A DNA stretch of 64,000 nt from 2-02-FULL-48-14 sp964356195. Its GTDB lineage: Bacteria; Patescibacteriota; Gracilibacteria; UBA1369; 2-02-FULL-48-14. Numbering within the stretch: the stretch's first letter is position 1; each line of letters begins with the position of its first letter. The stretch lies in contig CAYHGP010000002.1 of assembly GCA_964356195.1 (NCBI GenBank), forward strand, positions 1 through 64,000, given 5' to 3'. The notes beneath the pieces were generated by a model. It saw only the letters and a program-made list of their open reading frames with translations. It was not told the DNA's origin and ran no database searches. Below are positions 8,111-17,129 of the stretch, in pieces. Made by a program: the position numbers and the translations under genes.

Positions 8111-9621
8111 GGGAGCAGAGAAGTGCGTGCGGTGACGCCGTCGTCAAAGAGTTTCCGAGTGGACGCGAGGTGTGTGAAAGTGGACAAGAGTGAATTCAGT
8201 ATAGACTCTTCGGGTAAAAATGCACTATTTAAAATGAAGATTTCATCTGAGCCGGGAAGCAAAACCATAAAGTCCTCAAGAGGGCGACTACTTTGTCCAC
8301 CCGATATGCGTTCAAGCGTGGCGAAAAGCACTTCTTCGGAACTCGCAACAATCGCCAAATTGTCGGAGAAAGCGATGACAGCAACGGTTTGACCGTCAGC
8401 CTCAAATTTGTAGTACTGGTGGTCGGTGTAATCGAGGAGGCTCGTTGTGAGAGGAAGGAGTTCGGCGCGCGTTTCACCCTTGTCGTCGGTGCTGAGTTTT
8501 TTGTAGCTGTAATTTTGAGCGAAGCGATCTTTGAGCTGACCGGCCGTTTGAAGTTCCTCTTCATTGTCGAGTTCAATCAGCGCCAGAAAGGAGTTGTCGG
8601 GGGTATAGCCGAGATAGTATTCGCCATCGAGAAGGGGAAGGATTTCTTCGAAGGTTGTGGTGCCTAAAATCTCGCGGAGGGTTTCTTCAAGACTCGACTC
8701 AAAAACCAATGAAGCCGTGCTGTTCAATTGCGCAAAAATTTCGCTGAGGCGGGTGAGCTGCGCCCCAATATTTTCTCCTCCCCACTCAAAGGCAAAGGGC
8801 TGAGTCCACGCGAGAAAGTTTTGTTCGTACTTGGCAACCGGGTGATAATAGGCCTCGCCGTTCAAAGCGGATTTGTCCACCGGGGTGAAACTTTCCACGT
8901 ACCAGCCCGTGCTTTCCATGCGAAGGCTGGCGCCGAATGCGGGGAAAATCTGGAAGACGGACTCCAGAAATCCGGGCTCGGAAATACCGATGGAATTTGC
9001 ATAACGAGTGAGTTGGCGGCGTGCGTTTTCCAGATTCACATAAAGAAAGCCGCTGCTGAAAGCGGGAAGTCGTCCACGAACATTTTGATAGTCGGAACTG
9101 TCGCTTAGCTTGTGGGCGCTGAATTGCGCTTCATCGAGCAGGGTGAGTGTTTCGGGTGAAGAAGATAAAACCAGAAAATCATCCAAAAAAAGGAAGCACG
9201 TTGGAAGTGAAACAAAACAGCGGGCGACTTCCCCCGTGTATTCTTCGCCTTCGGTTTTCAAACTGTCGAGAAAAGTTTGCGCTCCGCTGGTGGAATTGAT
9301 TTGAAGAAAAGTGACCCAATTCCCGTCGACAGAAGCAAAAGCAAGGTCGCGGCTGAGCCAGGTGAGTTTGTCAGCAGGGTGGCCGAGTACGGTGCTTACA
9401 AACTCGGATGGGGTGGGCGTGGTGGCTACATAGTCTTCGCGACTCAATACTAAAAATCCTTCGGTTTCTTCGGCTGGTAAAAGTGCCGCGGGGTTAGCCA
9501 GGGCGTTGAGGCGCACGTAAAGAGCGATCATCATAAAAATGGCCAAGAGCAGGATGGAACAGAGTAGCAGGCCTTCCACAAGCCATGTTTTTAGTCGTTC
9601 GGTCGCTGTCGCTAAATTCAT
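8107..9621 (-). CDS. DUF3352-like membrane-anchored protein
   Basis: 504 residues from the ATG at 9621; a GTG three codons upstream is also possible. One transmembrane helix near residues 16-37 is followed by a long extracytoplasmic region with repeated patterns of the type 'F-x-L-x-L-D', 'AFASVDGNWVTFLQI' and 'FLVLSSSPETL', resembling DUF3352 proteins. I assign the family with moderate confidence from pattern alone. It is coupled to the DUF4012 gene by a 4-base overlap, a pairing that suggests a joint envelope function. No catalytic motif is visible. Confidence 0.6.
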   Translation of the reverse strand: MNLATATERLKTWLVEGLLLCSILLLAIFMMIALYVRLNALANPAALLPAEETEGFLVLSREDYVATTPTPSEFVSTVLGHPADKLTWLSRDLAFASVDGNWVTFLQINSTSGAQTFLDSLKTEGEEYTGEVARCFVSLPTCFLFLDDFLVLSSSPETLTLLDEAQFSAHKLSDSSDYQNVRGRLPAFSSGFLYVNLENARRQLTRYANSIGISEPGFLESVFQIFPAFGASLRMESTGWYVESFTPVDKSALNGEAYYHPVAKYEQNFLAWTQPFAFEWGGENIGAQLTRLSEIFAQLNSTASLVFESSLEETLREILGTTTFEEILPLLDGEYYLGYTPDNSFLALIELDNEEELQTAGQLKDRFAQNYSYKKLSTDDKGETRAELLPLTTSLLDYTDHQYYKFEADGQTVAVIAFSDNLAIVASSEEVLFATLERISGGQSSRPLEDFMVLLPGSDEIFILNSAFLPEESILNSLLSTFTHLASTRKLFDDGVTARTSLLP

Positions 9622-9681
9622 AGTGGACACAGTCTAGCATGAGCTGTCTAGCCCTCCTACCCCGAGCCATTTCTGAACGGC

Positions 9682-9710
9682 TTGAATCGTTGACTGTGGT
9701 GGTTTAAACT
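9682..9710 (+). promoter_or_regulatory. Promoter TTGAAT-17-TAAACT
   Basis: TTGAAT (9682-9687), a 17-base spacer and TAAACT (9705-9710), 25 bases before the lipoprotein ATG at 9736. The leader just before the start is pyrimidine rich (TTTCTCTTCCTTT) with no Shine-Dalgarno sequence. Confidence 0.55.
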
Positions 9711-9735
9711 CAGGACCTCTAATTTCTCTTCCTTT

Positions 9736-10758
9736 ATGTTCATGAAAAAGCCATTCCTTGGATTCGTACTCTTTCTGACAGCGTGTACTACTCAACTTTC
9801 ACCCGAAAACCCAAGTTTCACAAATAAAGAATGGATTGAGGGCACCATAAAATCTGCCCTGAAGGAAGGGCTAGAACTCACGGAGTGGGACTCTGCAGAG
9901 CCTTGTCAGGAAGAAATCGCTGACTCAGACCTTTCAAATATCCATCCCCAGCAAATCACCGCTTGCTACTCCTTAACCGATCTCACGATCGCCTTTGTGA
10001 CTCAACCTAACACCTGGACGGCGCTTGAAGAGGTTAGAGAGTGGGAAGCAGAAGGAAACACCGCATGGAGTGGCTTAGTGGCAAAGCCGATCAAAGGTGA
10101 ATGGGAACTTTTATTTCAAATTCCTGATGAGGACTTCAATCCCCTTGCGCTTTACTCGACTGAGGAAGGTCTCTTTTTAGACGCTGTGGATGATAGCGGT
10201 GCCGGCAGTGGCGAAGGTACCCTTCAACGCTACGCTTACCTCGTAAGCGGAGTCACCGATGAGAATCTTTACACGTGGCAGAAGGAAGCATGCACAAGCT
10301 ATTACATCCCTGAAACCTACACTGATGAAACGGCTTGTGTGGAGCCAACCCTGTTTAACGATGCTACGAAGGAAACTGTTCCCTCAGATTGGGCAATGCT
10401 CGATCAAGGTGACTTTACCCTCTATGCACCCGCCGGCTGGACTCACACGTCTGAACAAGGCATTGATTCTGCCGTAGGAAACTTCTCCGGAGATGGGATT
10501 ATTTTACGTTACGACTATGGCAACTATTCCGGTTTCCTTGATAACGGAACTGAAGATGCTTACGACGTGACCGAGGAGACTATTAACGGCTTCGAGGCAA
10601 AGATTGCTACGCCCAAAACGACGGGTGAAGGCAGGACGGTGTTGTTCTTTGAAAATATTCGGGAGACAGCCCGCTTTTCCATGAGCGCAGATGACTTGAA
10701 TACCGAGCAAGAAGCTCTTGCCCTGCAAATTTTCCATACTATCCAATTCAAACAATAA
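9736..10758 (+). CDS. Lipoprotein of unknown function
   Basis: 340 residues. The N-terminus MFMKKPFLGFVLFLTAC is a typical lipoprotein signal with a lipobox L-T-A-C at about residue 17, so the mature protein should be lipid-anchored outside the membrane; LspA encoded at 28509 would process it. An ATG two codons in (9742) is an equally good start. The mature part has several Cys that may pair, and a C-terminal stretch 'FTLYAPAGWTH' that resembles PsbP-like or photosystem-type fold proteins of unknown role. It ends one base before alaS and may be cotranscribed with it. Confidence 0.7.
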   Translation: MFMKKPFLGFVLFLTACTTQLSPENPSFTNKEWIEGTIKSALKEGLELTEWDSAEPCQEEIADSDLSNIHPQQITACYSLTDLTIAFVTQPNTWTALEEVREWEAEGNTAWSGLVAKPIKGEWELLFQIPDEDFNPLALYSTEEGLFLDAVDDSGAGSGEGTLQRYAYLVSGVTDENLYTWQKEACTSYYIPETYTDETACVEPTLFNDATKETVPSDWAMLDQGDFTLYAPAGWTHTSEQGIDSAVGNFSGDGIILRYDYGNYSGFLDNGTEDAYDVTEETINGFEAKIATPKTTGEGRTVLFFENIRETARFSMSADDLNTEQEALALQIFHTIQFKQ

Positions 10759-10759
10759 T

Positions 10760-12844
10760 ATGAAATCTTCCGAACTTCGCCGCAGATATATTGACTTCTT
10801 TGTGCAGCAGCACGGGCACAAGGAAATTCTCGGAGCCAGCTTGCTTCCCGAGAACGATCCCACCGTGCTTTTTACCACTGCGGGGATGCATCCTTTGGTC
10901 CCTTATTTGATGGGTGAAAAACATCCCGAAGGAACGCGCCTCGTGGATGTGCAAAAATGTGTGCGCACCGATGATATTGAAGAGGTGGGCGACCCAACAC
11001 ACTGTACTTTTTTTGAGATGCTGGGGAATTGGTCGCTCGGGGATTATTTCAAAGCCGGGGCCATTCAAATGTCTTTTGAATTTTTGACTAAGGAATTGGG
11101 CCTTGATGCACAACGACTCATGGTGACTTGTTTTAAAGGTGATGAGAATGCTCCGCGCGATGATGAAGCCGCCGCTGAATGGCAAAAGTATGGATTCAAA
11201 CTTGTGGACGACTCGGGAGACAAGCAAATGATTTTCTTCTACGAAAAAAAGAAAAACTGGTGGGGACCGGCGGGTCAAACGGGGCCGTGCGGACCGGACA
11301 CGGAAATGTTTTACGATCTCTGCCCTACCCTGCCTTCCACTGAACACAAACCGGGAGCCGCTGAAGCTTTGATCCAAAAATATACTTACGAAGGCGGGCG
11401 TTGCCACCCCAACTGTGAATGCGGACGCTATGTCGAAATTTGGAACGATGTATTCATGCAGTACAACAAAAATGAAGAGGGTTTGTTCATTCCTCTGAAG
11501 CAGCAAAATGTGGACACAGGAATGGGACTCGAGCGCGTGACCGCTATTTTGCAGGGCAAGGCGAGTCACTACGAAACCGAACTTTTTGAACCGGTCATTA
11601 AGCGCATTCGCGCGCTTTCCGTGGACGACAATAATTTCGTGAGCGAGCGTATTGTGGCCGACCACATTCGCAGCGCGACTTTTATTTTGGGTGATGAACG
11701 CGGAGTGACTCCGTCGAATATGGATCAAGGGTATGTGCTTCGAAAATTGATTCGTCGAGCGATTCGTCACGGAAGAAAACTTGGGATCAAAGGTGCGTTC
11801 ACGGCAGAACTTGCCAGAATTTTTATTGGTCAATATGCCGACCCCTACAAGGAACTCGTGAAGAACGAAAAGCGAATTTTGGAGAGCTTGGAAAAGGAGG
11901 AAGAGCAGTTCCAAAAAACGCTTGCCAATGGAGAAATTGAAATCGAGAAAGACATTAGCCGCGTGCAGGAAGCCCTCCAACTGCTCAGCAAAGAAACGCA
12001 AGTGGCACCCCTTGAAATGGGACTCAATGCCCTGTCTCAAATGGTGAGCGGAAAAGAATGTTTGAGGGTGATGAATGAAACTCTGCGTCCTGTGCTTGGA
12101 AAACTGCGCGCTGAATTCAAGGGTGAAGCGGCAACAAAAGAAATCGATGAAAATATTTTAAAACCCATGCGAGAACAAGCGGAAACTTTGCAGGCAAAGG
12201 GTTGGGAGCTTCGCGGGGATCGAGCCTTTTTCTACTTTGAAAGCTTCGGATTTCCGTTAGAAATGACCGTGGAAATGATGCGAGAACGAGGCGTCACGGT
12301 GGAAGAAGAAGGTTTCCAAAAAGCCTTCAAAGTGCATCAAGAAAAATCCCGCGCAGGCTCCGAGCAAAAGTTTGCAGGGGGGCTTGCCGACCACAGTTTT
12401 GAAACTCGAAAACTACACACGGCCACTCATCTTATGCTGGAGGCGCTGCGCCGTGTGCTTGGAAAAACAGTTGAGCAAAAAGGGTCCAACATCACCCAGG
12501 AACGTTTGCGTTTTGACTTCAATTATCCGGAAAAACTCACCCCTGAGCAAATTGCCGAAGTGGAAAAAATTGTGAACGATGCCATTCAAGCCGACTACCC
12601 CGTACACTTTGAAGAAATGACCGTGGAAGAAGCTCGCAAGCTCAATGCCACCGGAGTCTTCATAGACAAATATGAAGGTGAACTTGCCGGGCGCGTAAAA
12701 GTGTATTTCATGGGAGACTATTCCAAGGAAATTTGCGGAGGTCCTCACGTGGAACACACCGGGCAACTCGGTAGTCATTTCAAAATTCTGAAAGAAGAAT
12801 CTTCGTCTTCCGGGATTCGTCGCATCAAAGCCATTCTTCAATAA
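10760..12844 (+). CDS. alaS: Alanyl-tRNA synthetase lacking the C-Ala domain
   Basis: 694 residues, against about 870 in typical bacteria. The class II catalytic core is intact (FTTAGMHPLVPYL; DPTHCTFFEMLGNWS; GLERVTAILQG), followed by the tRNA-recognition helices and the editing domain with HTATH and CGGPHVEHTGQLG zinc motifs. The protein stops right after the editing domain (GIRRIKAI), so the C-terminal DHHA1/C-Ala domain that normally bridges both active sites is absent. The region between aminoacylation and editing domains carries a long charged helical insertion. It charges tRNA-Ala and removes mischarged Ser/Gly. The start at 10760 follows the preceding stop by one base. Confidence 0.94.
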   Translation: MKSSELRRRYIDFFVQQHGHKEILGASLLPENDPTVLFTTAGMHPLVPYLMGEKHPEGTRLVDVQKCVRTDDIEEVGDPTHCTFFEMLGNWSLGDYFKAGAIQMSFEFLTKELGLDAQRLMVTCFKGDENAPRDDEAAAEWQKYGFKLVDDSGDKQMIFFYEKKKNWWGPAGQTGPCGPDTEMFYDLCPTLPSTEHKPGAAEALIQKYTYEGGRCHPNCECGRYVEIWNDVFMQYNKNEEGLFIPLKQQNVDTGMGLERVTAILQGKASHYETELFEPVIKRIRALSVDDNNFVSERIVADHIRSATFILGDERGVTPSNMDQGYVLRKLIRRAIRHGRKLGIKGAFTAELARIFIGQYADPYKELVKNEKRILESLEKEEEQFQKTLANGEIEIEKDISRVQEALQLLSKETQVAPLEMGLNALSQMVSGKECLRVMNETLRPVLGKLRAEFKGEAATKEIDENILKPMREQAETLQAKGWELRGDRAFFYFESFGFPLEMTVEMMRERGVTVEEEGFQKAFKVHQEKSRAGSEQKFAGGLADHSFETRKLHTATHLMLEALRRVLGKTVEQKGSNITQERLRFDFNYPEKLTPEQIAEVEKIVNDAIQADYPVHFEEMTVEEARKLNATGVFIDKYEGELAGRVKVYFMGDYSKEICGGPHVEHTGQLGSHFKILKEESSSSGIRRIKAILQ

Positions 12845-12860
12845 TTTTTACCTTTCCCCT

Positions 12861-13244
12861 ATGTCAAAAGCATTTGCCCTTCTTACTCTCACTCTCCTTT
12901 TGACCGCTTGTAACGGGCCTCAAACCGTGGAAGTAGGCGGAAGCACGCTCACTTATAACTCCGGAACTTGGGAATACTTTTCAAATGAACTCGCCACGGG
13001 GCTCGGTGTGAAAGGCGATGAATCCTGCTGGATTGACCTTGAGGGAGATCTTACCACTCCTTTTGCAAGTGAAGCCTTGGAAGCCGTGGATAATGATGGA
13101 ACTACGCTTTATTTTGAATCCGGAGCAGCCATCGCAAGTTATGTTTCCTTCGAAGTTGGTTCAAAAACTCTTTACGGCCGCGTGAGCCTTGAAAATCCTG
13201 AATCTTGCGAAGGGCAACTCATGGATTTGGCTTCTGCAAACTAA
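12861..13244 (+). CDS. Small lipoprotein, unknown function
   Basis: 127 residues with a clear lipoprotein signal (hydrophobic run ending L-L-T-A-C at about 17). The mature domain is about 110 residues, predicted beta-rich, with two Cys that could form a disulphide. It follows alaS by 16 bases and may share its transcript. The sequence before the ATG is pyrimidine rich (ACCTTTCCCCT) rather than purine rich. No family recognised. Confidence 0.7.
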   Translation: MSKAFALLTLTLLLTACNGPQTVEVGGSTLTYNSGTWEYFSNELATGLGVKGDESCWIDLEGDLTTPFASEALEAVDNDGTTLYFESGAAIASYVSFEVGSKTLYGRVSLENPESCEGQLMDLASAN

Positions 13245-13271
13245 AATCCTGTAAGAAACCGCGGAGGAAAG

Positions 13272-13291
13272 CGTTGTATTAGTGTACAACG
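13272..13291. repeat. Inverted repeat CGTTGTA-N6-TACAACG
   Basis: A perfect 7-bp inverted repeat (13272-13278 and 13285-13291) just before the 31-aa ORF. It could be an operator or a 5' UTR hairpin; there is no T-run to make it a terminator. Confidence 0.5.
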
Positions 13292-13303
13292 ATTCTTCCC
13301 TTT

Positions 13304-13399
13304 ATGAAAATACTATTTATTGCCAATCTTGTTTCGGTGTTGAGTGCGGCCAGCCTCGTGGTCTACCTCAGTGTACTCACGGCAGAGGCCCTGTCTTAA
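13304..13399 (+). CDS. Candidate 31-aa hydrophobic small protein
   Basis: ATG at 13304 to TAA at 13399 encodes 31 residues starting MKILFIANLVSVLSA, a lysine followed by one hydrophobic segment that could span the membrane. It is preceded by a pyrimidine-rich leader (GATTCTTCCCTTT), the same context seen before other start codons here, and by the inverted repeat at 13272. Its last four bases overlap the end of the convergent miaB gene. Evidence is start context and composition only. Confidence 0.4.
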   Translation: MKILFIANLVSVLSAASLVVYLSVLTAEALS

Positions 13400-14754
13400 G
13401 CCAGCTCCCCATCCAGGTAAAACTCTCTAGCGCCCGTGAGTTTTACGGTGGCTAGTTTGCCAACCATGGGGCGGCCTGATTGAAAATGCACCTCTCTGTA
13501 ATCGCGGCTGCGTCCGATGCAGCTTTGGCCGATTTGCTGAGTCACGAGAACTTCCGCTGTGGTGCCGAGTAAAGAGGCATGGCGCTTCGCTGCTTTTTCT
13601 TTGAGAAGTACGTTGAGACGATGCCAGCGCTCCGCTTTTGTGCGGGCCGGAACGTCATCTTTGAGCGTTTTTTCGGAATAGGTCCCTTTGCGGGGCGAAT
13701 AGCGGGACGTGTAGCAGGTGTCCCATTCCAGCTCGTTGTACATGGCGTAGGTGTTTTCGAATTCTTCGTCCGTTTCGCCGCAGAAGCCCACAATAATGTC
13801 GGTGGAAATGGCGCAGCCGGGAAGCACCGCTTGAATTTTTTTCATGATGGTTTTGTACTCTTCCACGGTGTAATTGCGGTTCATACGACGAAGGGTGTGG
13901 TTGTCGCCGGACTGTACGGGCATATGCAGGTATGGGCAAATGGTTTTGAGCTCGGCGAGCGTTTGAATAAGTTCGTCGGAAAAATCGCGGGGATGCGGAG
14001 AAGTGAAACGCAGGCGGCTGAGGCCTGTTGAATGGAGCTTGTCGATTTCACGCAGGAGAGCGGCGAAGGGTGATTTGCCGTAATCGGTGAATTTGCCGGA
14101 TTTACGGTCGGCGAAGCTGAGACCGTAGGAATTCACCGTCTGTCCCACGAGCGTTATTTCCAGGGCGCCTTCTGCCACGTGGCGAGCGCATTCGGCGAGG
14201 ACTTCATTGAAGTCCCGGCTCGTTTCGCGGCCCCGGGTGAAGGGCACAATGCAGTATGTACACATTTTGTCACAGCCGGTCATGACAGGGACGAAGACGG
14301 AAAAGGTGGAATCTTTTTTGGGTGCGATTTTGAAGTAGTTTTCGAGAGTGCCTTCATCGAGCTGGTCTTCGAAGTCGAGAGCGGGGTTCACTTGTTTGAG
14401 AAGTTCCGGAAGTTTGGCAACATCTTCAATGCGAAAGGCGATGTCCATTTCGGGCATGGTGTCCAAAAGGGCGTCGCGGTTTTCATCGTTTCTTTGAGTT
14501 GTTTTTCGGACCATGCAGCCGGTGACGGCCACCATTAGGTCGCGATTGGCTTCGTGGAGACGGGCGAGATTTTTACGCAGGCCCGTGACTTTATCTTCCG
14601 CCTTTTGTTTCACGCTGCACGTGTTGAACACGAGCAGATCCGCCGCTTCGCTTCGCTCCGCGTGTTCGTAACCCAGGCGCTCCAAAATACTCGCCACACG
14701 CTGGGAATCGGATGTGTTCATGGCGCAGCCGAAGGTTTGAATAAAGTACTTCAT
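13396..14754 (-). CDS. miaB: tRNA-2-methylthio-N6-dimethylallyladenosine synthase MiaB
   Basis: 452 residues with the full MiaB layout. The N-terminal UPF0004 domain supplies three cluster Cys (TFGCAMN, NTCSVK, VTGCMV). The radical SAM core has CDKMCTYC followed by IVPFTRGRE, and a TRAM-like RNA-binding tail ends the protein. MiaB adds the methylthio group to i6A37 in tRNAs reading UNN codons. Its start overlaps the stop of the upstream 87-aa gene by 4 bases. It is the last gene of the ftsW-murG-glycosyltransferase strand run. The paralogues RimO and MtaB are less likely given the i6A-type motifs. Confidence 0.92.
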   Translation of the reverse strand: MKYFIQTFGCAMNTSDSQRVASILERLGYEHAERSEAADLLVFNTCSVKQKAEDKVTGLRKNLARLHEANRDLMVAVTGCMVRKTTQRNDENRDALLDTMPEMDIAFRIEDVAKLPELLKQVNPALDFEDQLDEGTLENYFKIAPKKDSTFSVFVPVMTGCDKMCTYCIVPFTRGRETSRDFNEVLAECARHVAEGALEITLVGQTVNSYGLSFADRKSGKFTDYGKSPFAALLREIDKLHSTGLSRLRFTSPHPRDFSDELIQTLAELKTICPYLHMPVQSGDNHTLRRMNRNYTVEEYKTIMKKIQAVLPGCAISTDIIVGFCGETDEEFENTYAMYNELEWDTCYTSRYSPRKGTYSEKTLKDDVPARTKAERWHRLNVLLKEKAAKRHASLLGTTAEVLVTQQIGQSCIGRSRDYREVHFQSGRPMVGKLATVKLTGAREFYLDGELA

Positions 14755-15014
14755 TTTTTAAGTAGCTCAGACTCGGCTCCGCCGAGGACAGTGAGTCCGA
14801 AGATACCAGAAGCCAGAGAGTAAGGAAACTCCTTCCTCTGCTTATTGAAGCGGTTTACAGCCTCATGAAGAGCGGATTTTTCTTTTTCTATGAGGAGACT
14901 GAGTCCTTCAATGTCTTTTTTTGCGTCGAGGAAACTTACGTTGCGGTAGGTGCTGTTTTGGAGATAATTATTCAGTGTTTTTTCAAACTCAAGTTCAAGG
15001 GCCAAGTCGGACAT
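14751..15014 (-). CDS. Conserved-looking small protein, unknown
   Basis: 87 residues, largely helical and charged (residues 1-65), then a short glycine-containing hydrophobic stretch (SLASGIFGLTVLGG). No family recognised. It overlaps miaB by 4 bases, which supports it being a real coding sequence. The C-terminal codons contain the CTCGGC-TCC-GCCGAG palindrome, so that repeat is tolerated within a coding region. Upstream lies a scaffold gap. Confidence 0.6.
   Translation of the reverse strand: MSDLALELEFEKTLNNYLQNSTYRNVSFLDAKKDIEGLSLLIEKEKSALHEAVNRFNKQRKEFPYSLASGIFGLTVLGGAESELLKK
14772..14786. repeat. Short palindromic hairpin CTCGGC-TCC-GCCGAG
   Basis: The 19 bases ACTCGGCTCCGCCGAGGAC at 14771-14789 recur exactly at 63900-63918. 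Here the palindrome lies inside the 3' end of the 87-aa gene. Confidence 0.6.
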
Positions 15015-15041
15015 CGCGTTCTTTGGAGGAAGATTAAAAAC

Positions 15042-15141
15042 NNNNNNNNNNNNNNNNNNNNNNNNNNNNNNNNNNNNNNNNNNNNNNNNNNNNNNNNNNN
15101 NNNNNNNNNNNNNNNNNNNNNNNNNNNNNNNNNNNNNNNNN
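15042..15141. other. Assembly gap (100 N)
   Basis: A run of exactly 100 N, the usual placeholder for a scaffold gap of unknown size. The 3' end of the glycosyltransferase on the minus strand is lost here. Confidence 0.99.
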
Positions 15142-16089
15142 CTTGATCATATCAGAGAGCGCCTTTGCAAGCGAGGTTTTCTGATGTGTGTCCGTGAGAA
15201 AGAGTGCCGAGCCGTTGGAAACTTCGCGATTGACGCAGAGGTCTTTAACAATGGCCGGCGTTCCCGCAAGCATGGCTTGCAGCAAAGGGATATTGAAGCC
15301 CTCGCTATCGGAAAAATTAATGAACGCGAAAGAGGATTTTAGCACCGCGTAAACTTCCTCGTCGGTGAGAGTGCCGAGGCTGTACACGTTGGGCGACTGT
15401 GGAACTTCGGGATAATATCGCGAGACGTGAAGAGGCTCGCCGATGAGCAGAAGGCGGAGCTTCGCCGAGGAGGCAATTCTTGAAAAAACTTCCACCAATT
15501 CCGGCACGTTTTTGCGGATGTCGTAGCCTCCCAAGTAGACCAGCGCGTCGTCGTAGCTGAGCTTTGGAATCTTTGTTGGCACTTCGGGGGCGCCGCTTCC
15601 AAGTACCGTGGCGACAGGAATGCCGAGGGCATCGTGCGTGGCCTGAGAAACGGTGAAAATATGATCCACATAAATGAGAGAGCGTCGAGCCTGGCGGTGG
15701 TAGCGTGATTTTGTGGCATTTCCCTTGTAGCGCGGGTCGTTCCACAAAATGAGGTCATGTACGGTCATGGCGCGCAAGTTTGGAGAGGACTCCGGCAAAG
15801 GACAGGGGTAGGGGTAATATTCCCAGTCGAGTTTTTTACGCGCAAAATACTGGGGTACGGAAATTTTTTCCCACCACCACTTTTTAATGGCCGGGTGGAA
15901 AATCCAAAAAGGCGCCTTCACCACGTGAATCCATTTTCGCGGGATTCCTTTTGGGTAGACGGGCTGCGGAACGGCGACAAGCACGTCTGTGTTTTTTTCT
16001 TTGCTTAAAGTTCGTAGCATTCCCAAACAGTGCTGTCCGATTCCCGTGTAGGGCTGAGTCAAAAACCATCCTTGAAAACCGATTTTCAT
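15142..16089 (-). CDS. Family 4-type glycosyltransferase, C-terminus in gap
   Basis: About 316 residues are visible. The N-terminus MKIGFQGWFLTQPYTGIGQH is typical of GT4 enzymes that bind the acceptor with a Gly-rich loop. The donor-binding half has YLGGYDIRKNVPELVEVF and the E-x7-E-like segment SEGFNIPLLQAMLAGTP. Such enzymes transfer sugars from nucleotide donors to envelope glycans. The start overlaps the murG stop by 4 bases, placing it in the peptidoglycan operon. It may act on a wall polymer or surface polysaccharide; the substrate cannot be told. Confidence 0.85.
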
Positions 16090-17129
16090 AAAGCCTTGAG
16101 GTCAGAAAGCAAAGTGAAGGCCATCTTTTGAGTGCTGGCGCTTTTCACAGGTTCATCGGGACGCGGGGGAAGCAGTAAAAGCTGCGTCAGTGCGGGCTTA
16201 TCTTCTTCCGCAATTCTGTACAAACCACTTTCGCTGCACAGCGCCTGGGCATTGGCCCATTGGTCTCCACGACTGGCGTGTTTCCCCAAGGGGTAAAGCA
16301 AAGCCGGAATTTGCAGCGCCTCAAGTTCGGCGAGCGTGTTGGCCCCGGCACGGCAAATGGCCACCGAAGTGATGGCGAACACGTCTTTCAATTCTTCACC
16401 GATGAATTGGACCGCGAGGTAGTATTTTCCCTTCTGCTGTTTTGATTTCCCCTCTCCTGTAATATGGACCACGTCGTATTGCTCGAGCAGCTTTTCTTTT
16501 TCGTCTTCCACGAGCGTGTTGAGTTGTGCCGAGCCGCCACTGCCGCCCATCACTAAAAGCACGGGTTTCTTCCCATCAAAGCCGGCCCATTTCAAACCCT
16601 TTTTGACATCGCCGTCGTAAAGACTGAGTCGCACCGGGTTACCCACAAATTCGAGTTTTTTTTGATCGTGCTGGAGGGCGCTTGCCGCTTCTTCGTAACC
16701 AAGAAAGATTTTTTTTGCAAAAGGCGCAGACATTTTTGTGGCCAGGCCCGGAATGGCATCGGACTCGTGGATGAGGACCGGAATCCCAATCAACCATGCC
16801 GCAAAAACCACGGGGAATCCTACAAAGCCGCCTTTACTGAAAACCACTTTTGGACGAAGTCGAAGGAGTTTAAAAAAAGCCTGAACAATTCCGACCGGAA
16901 TACGGAATAAATCGAAAAAATTGCGTAGACTGAAATAGCGGCGCAACTTTCCCGTGTGAATCGCCTCGAAAGGGATTTTCGCCTCCTCGCACAAACGACG
17001 TTCGAGTCCCGCGTAAGAGCCAATGTACGTAATGCGCACTTTGCTATCGAGAGTACGTAGCGCGTCGGCTATAGCGAGATTGGGTATTACGTGTCCGGCT
17101 GTTCCCCCGCCTGTCAGGAGAATATGCAT
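16086..17129 (-). CDS. murG: UDP-GlcNAc:lipid I GlcNAc transferase MurG
   Basis: 347 residues. MurG adds GlcNAc to lipid I to make lipid II on the inner face of the membrane. The N-terminal GGGTAGHVIPNLAIA loop, KGGFVGFP, HESDAIPGLATK, GGSGGSAQLN and CRAGANTLAELEALQIPALLYPL are all present. The stop is TGA. Its first 86 bases overlap the 3' end of ftsW in another frame, an unusually long overlap, yet the ATG at 17129 fits the conserved start exactly. The cluster with ftsW matches the classic dcw order. Confidence 0.95.
   Translation of the reverse strand: MHILLTGGGTAGHVIPNLAIADALRTLDSKVRITYIGSYAGLERRLCEEAKIPFEAIHTGKLRRYFSLRNFFDLFRIPVGIVQAFFKLLRLRPKVVFSKGGFVGFPVVFAAWLIGIPVLIHESDAIPGLATKMSAPFAKKIFLGYEEAASALQHDQKKLEFVGNPVRLSLYDGDVKKGLKWAGFDGKKPVLLVMGGSGGSAQLNTLVEDEKEKLLEQYDVVHITGEGKSKQQKGKYYLAVQFIGEELKDVFAITSVAICRAGANTLAELEALQIPALLYPLGKHASRGDQWANAQALCSESGLYRIAEEDKPALTQLLLLPPRPDEPVKSASTQKMAFTLLSDLKAL

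Noticed and set aside
10748..12040. 430-codon ORF on the minus strand
   Set aside because: Antisense to alaS, whose identity is certain; no protein-like motifs.
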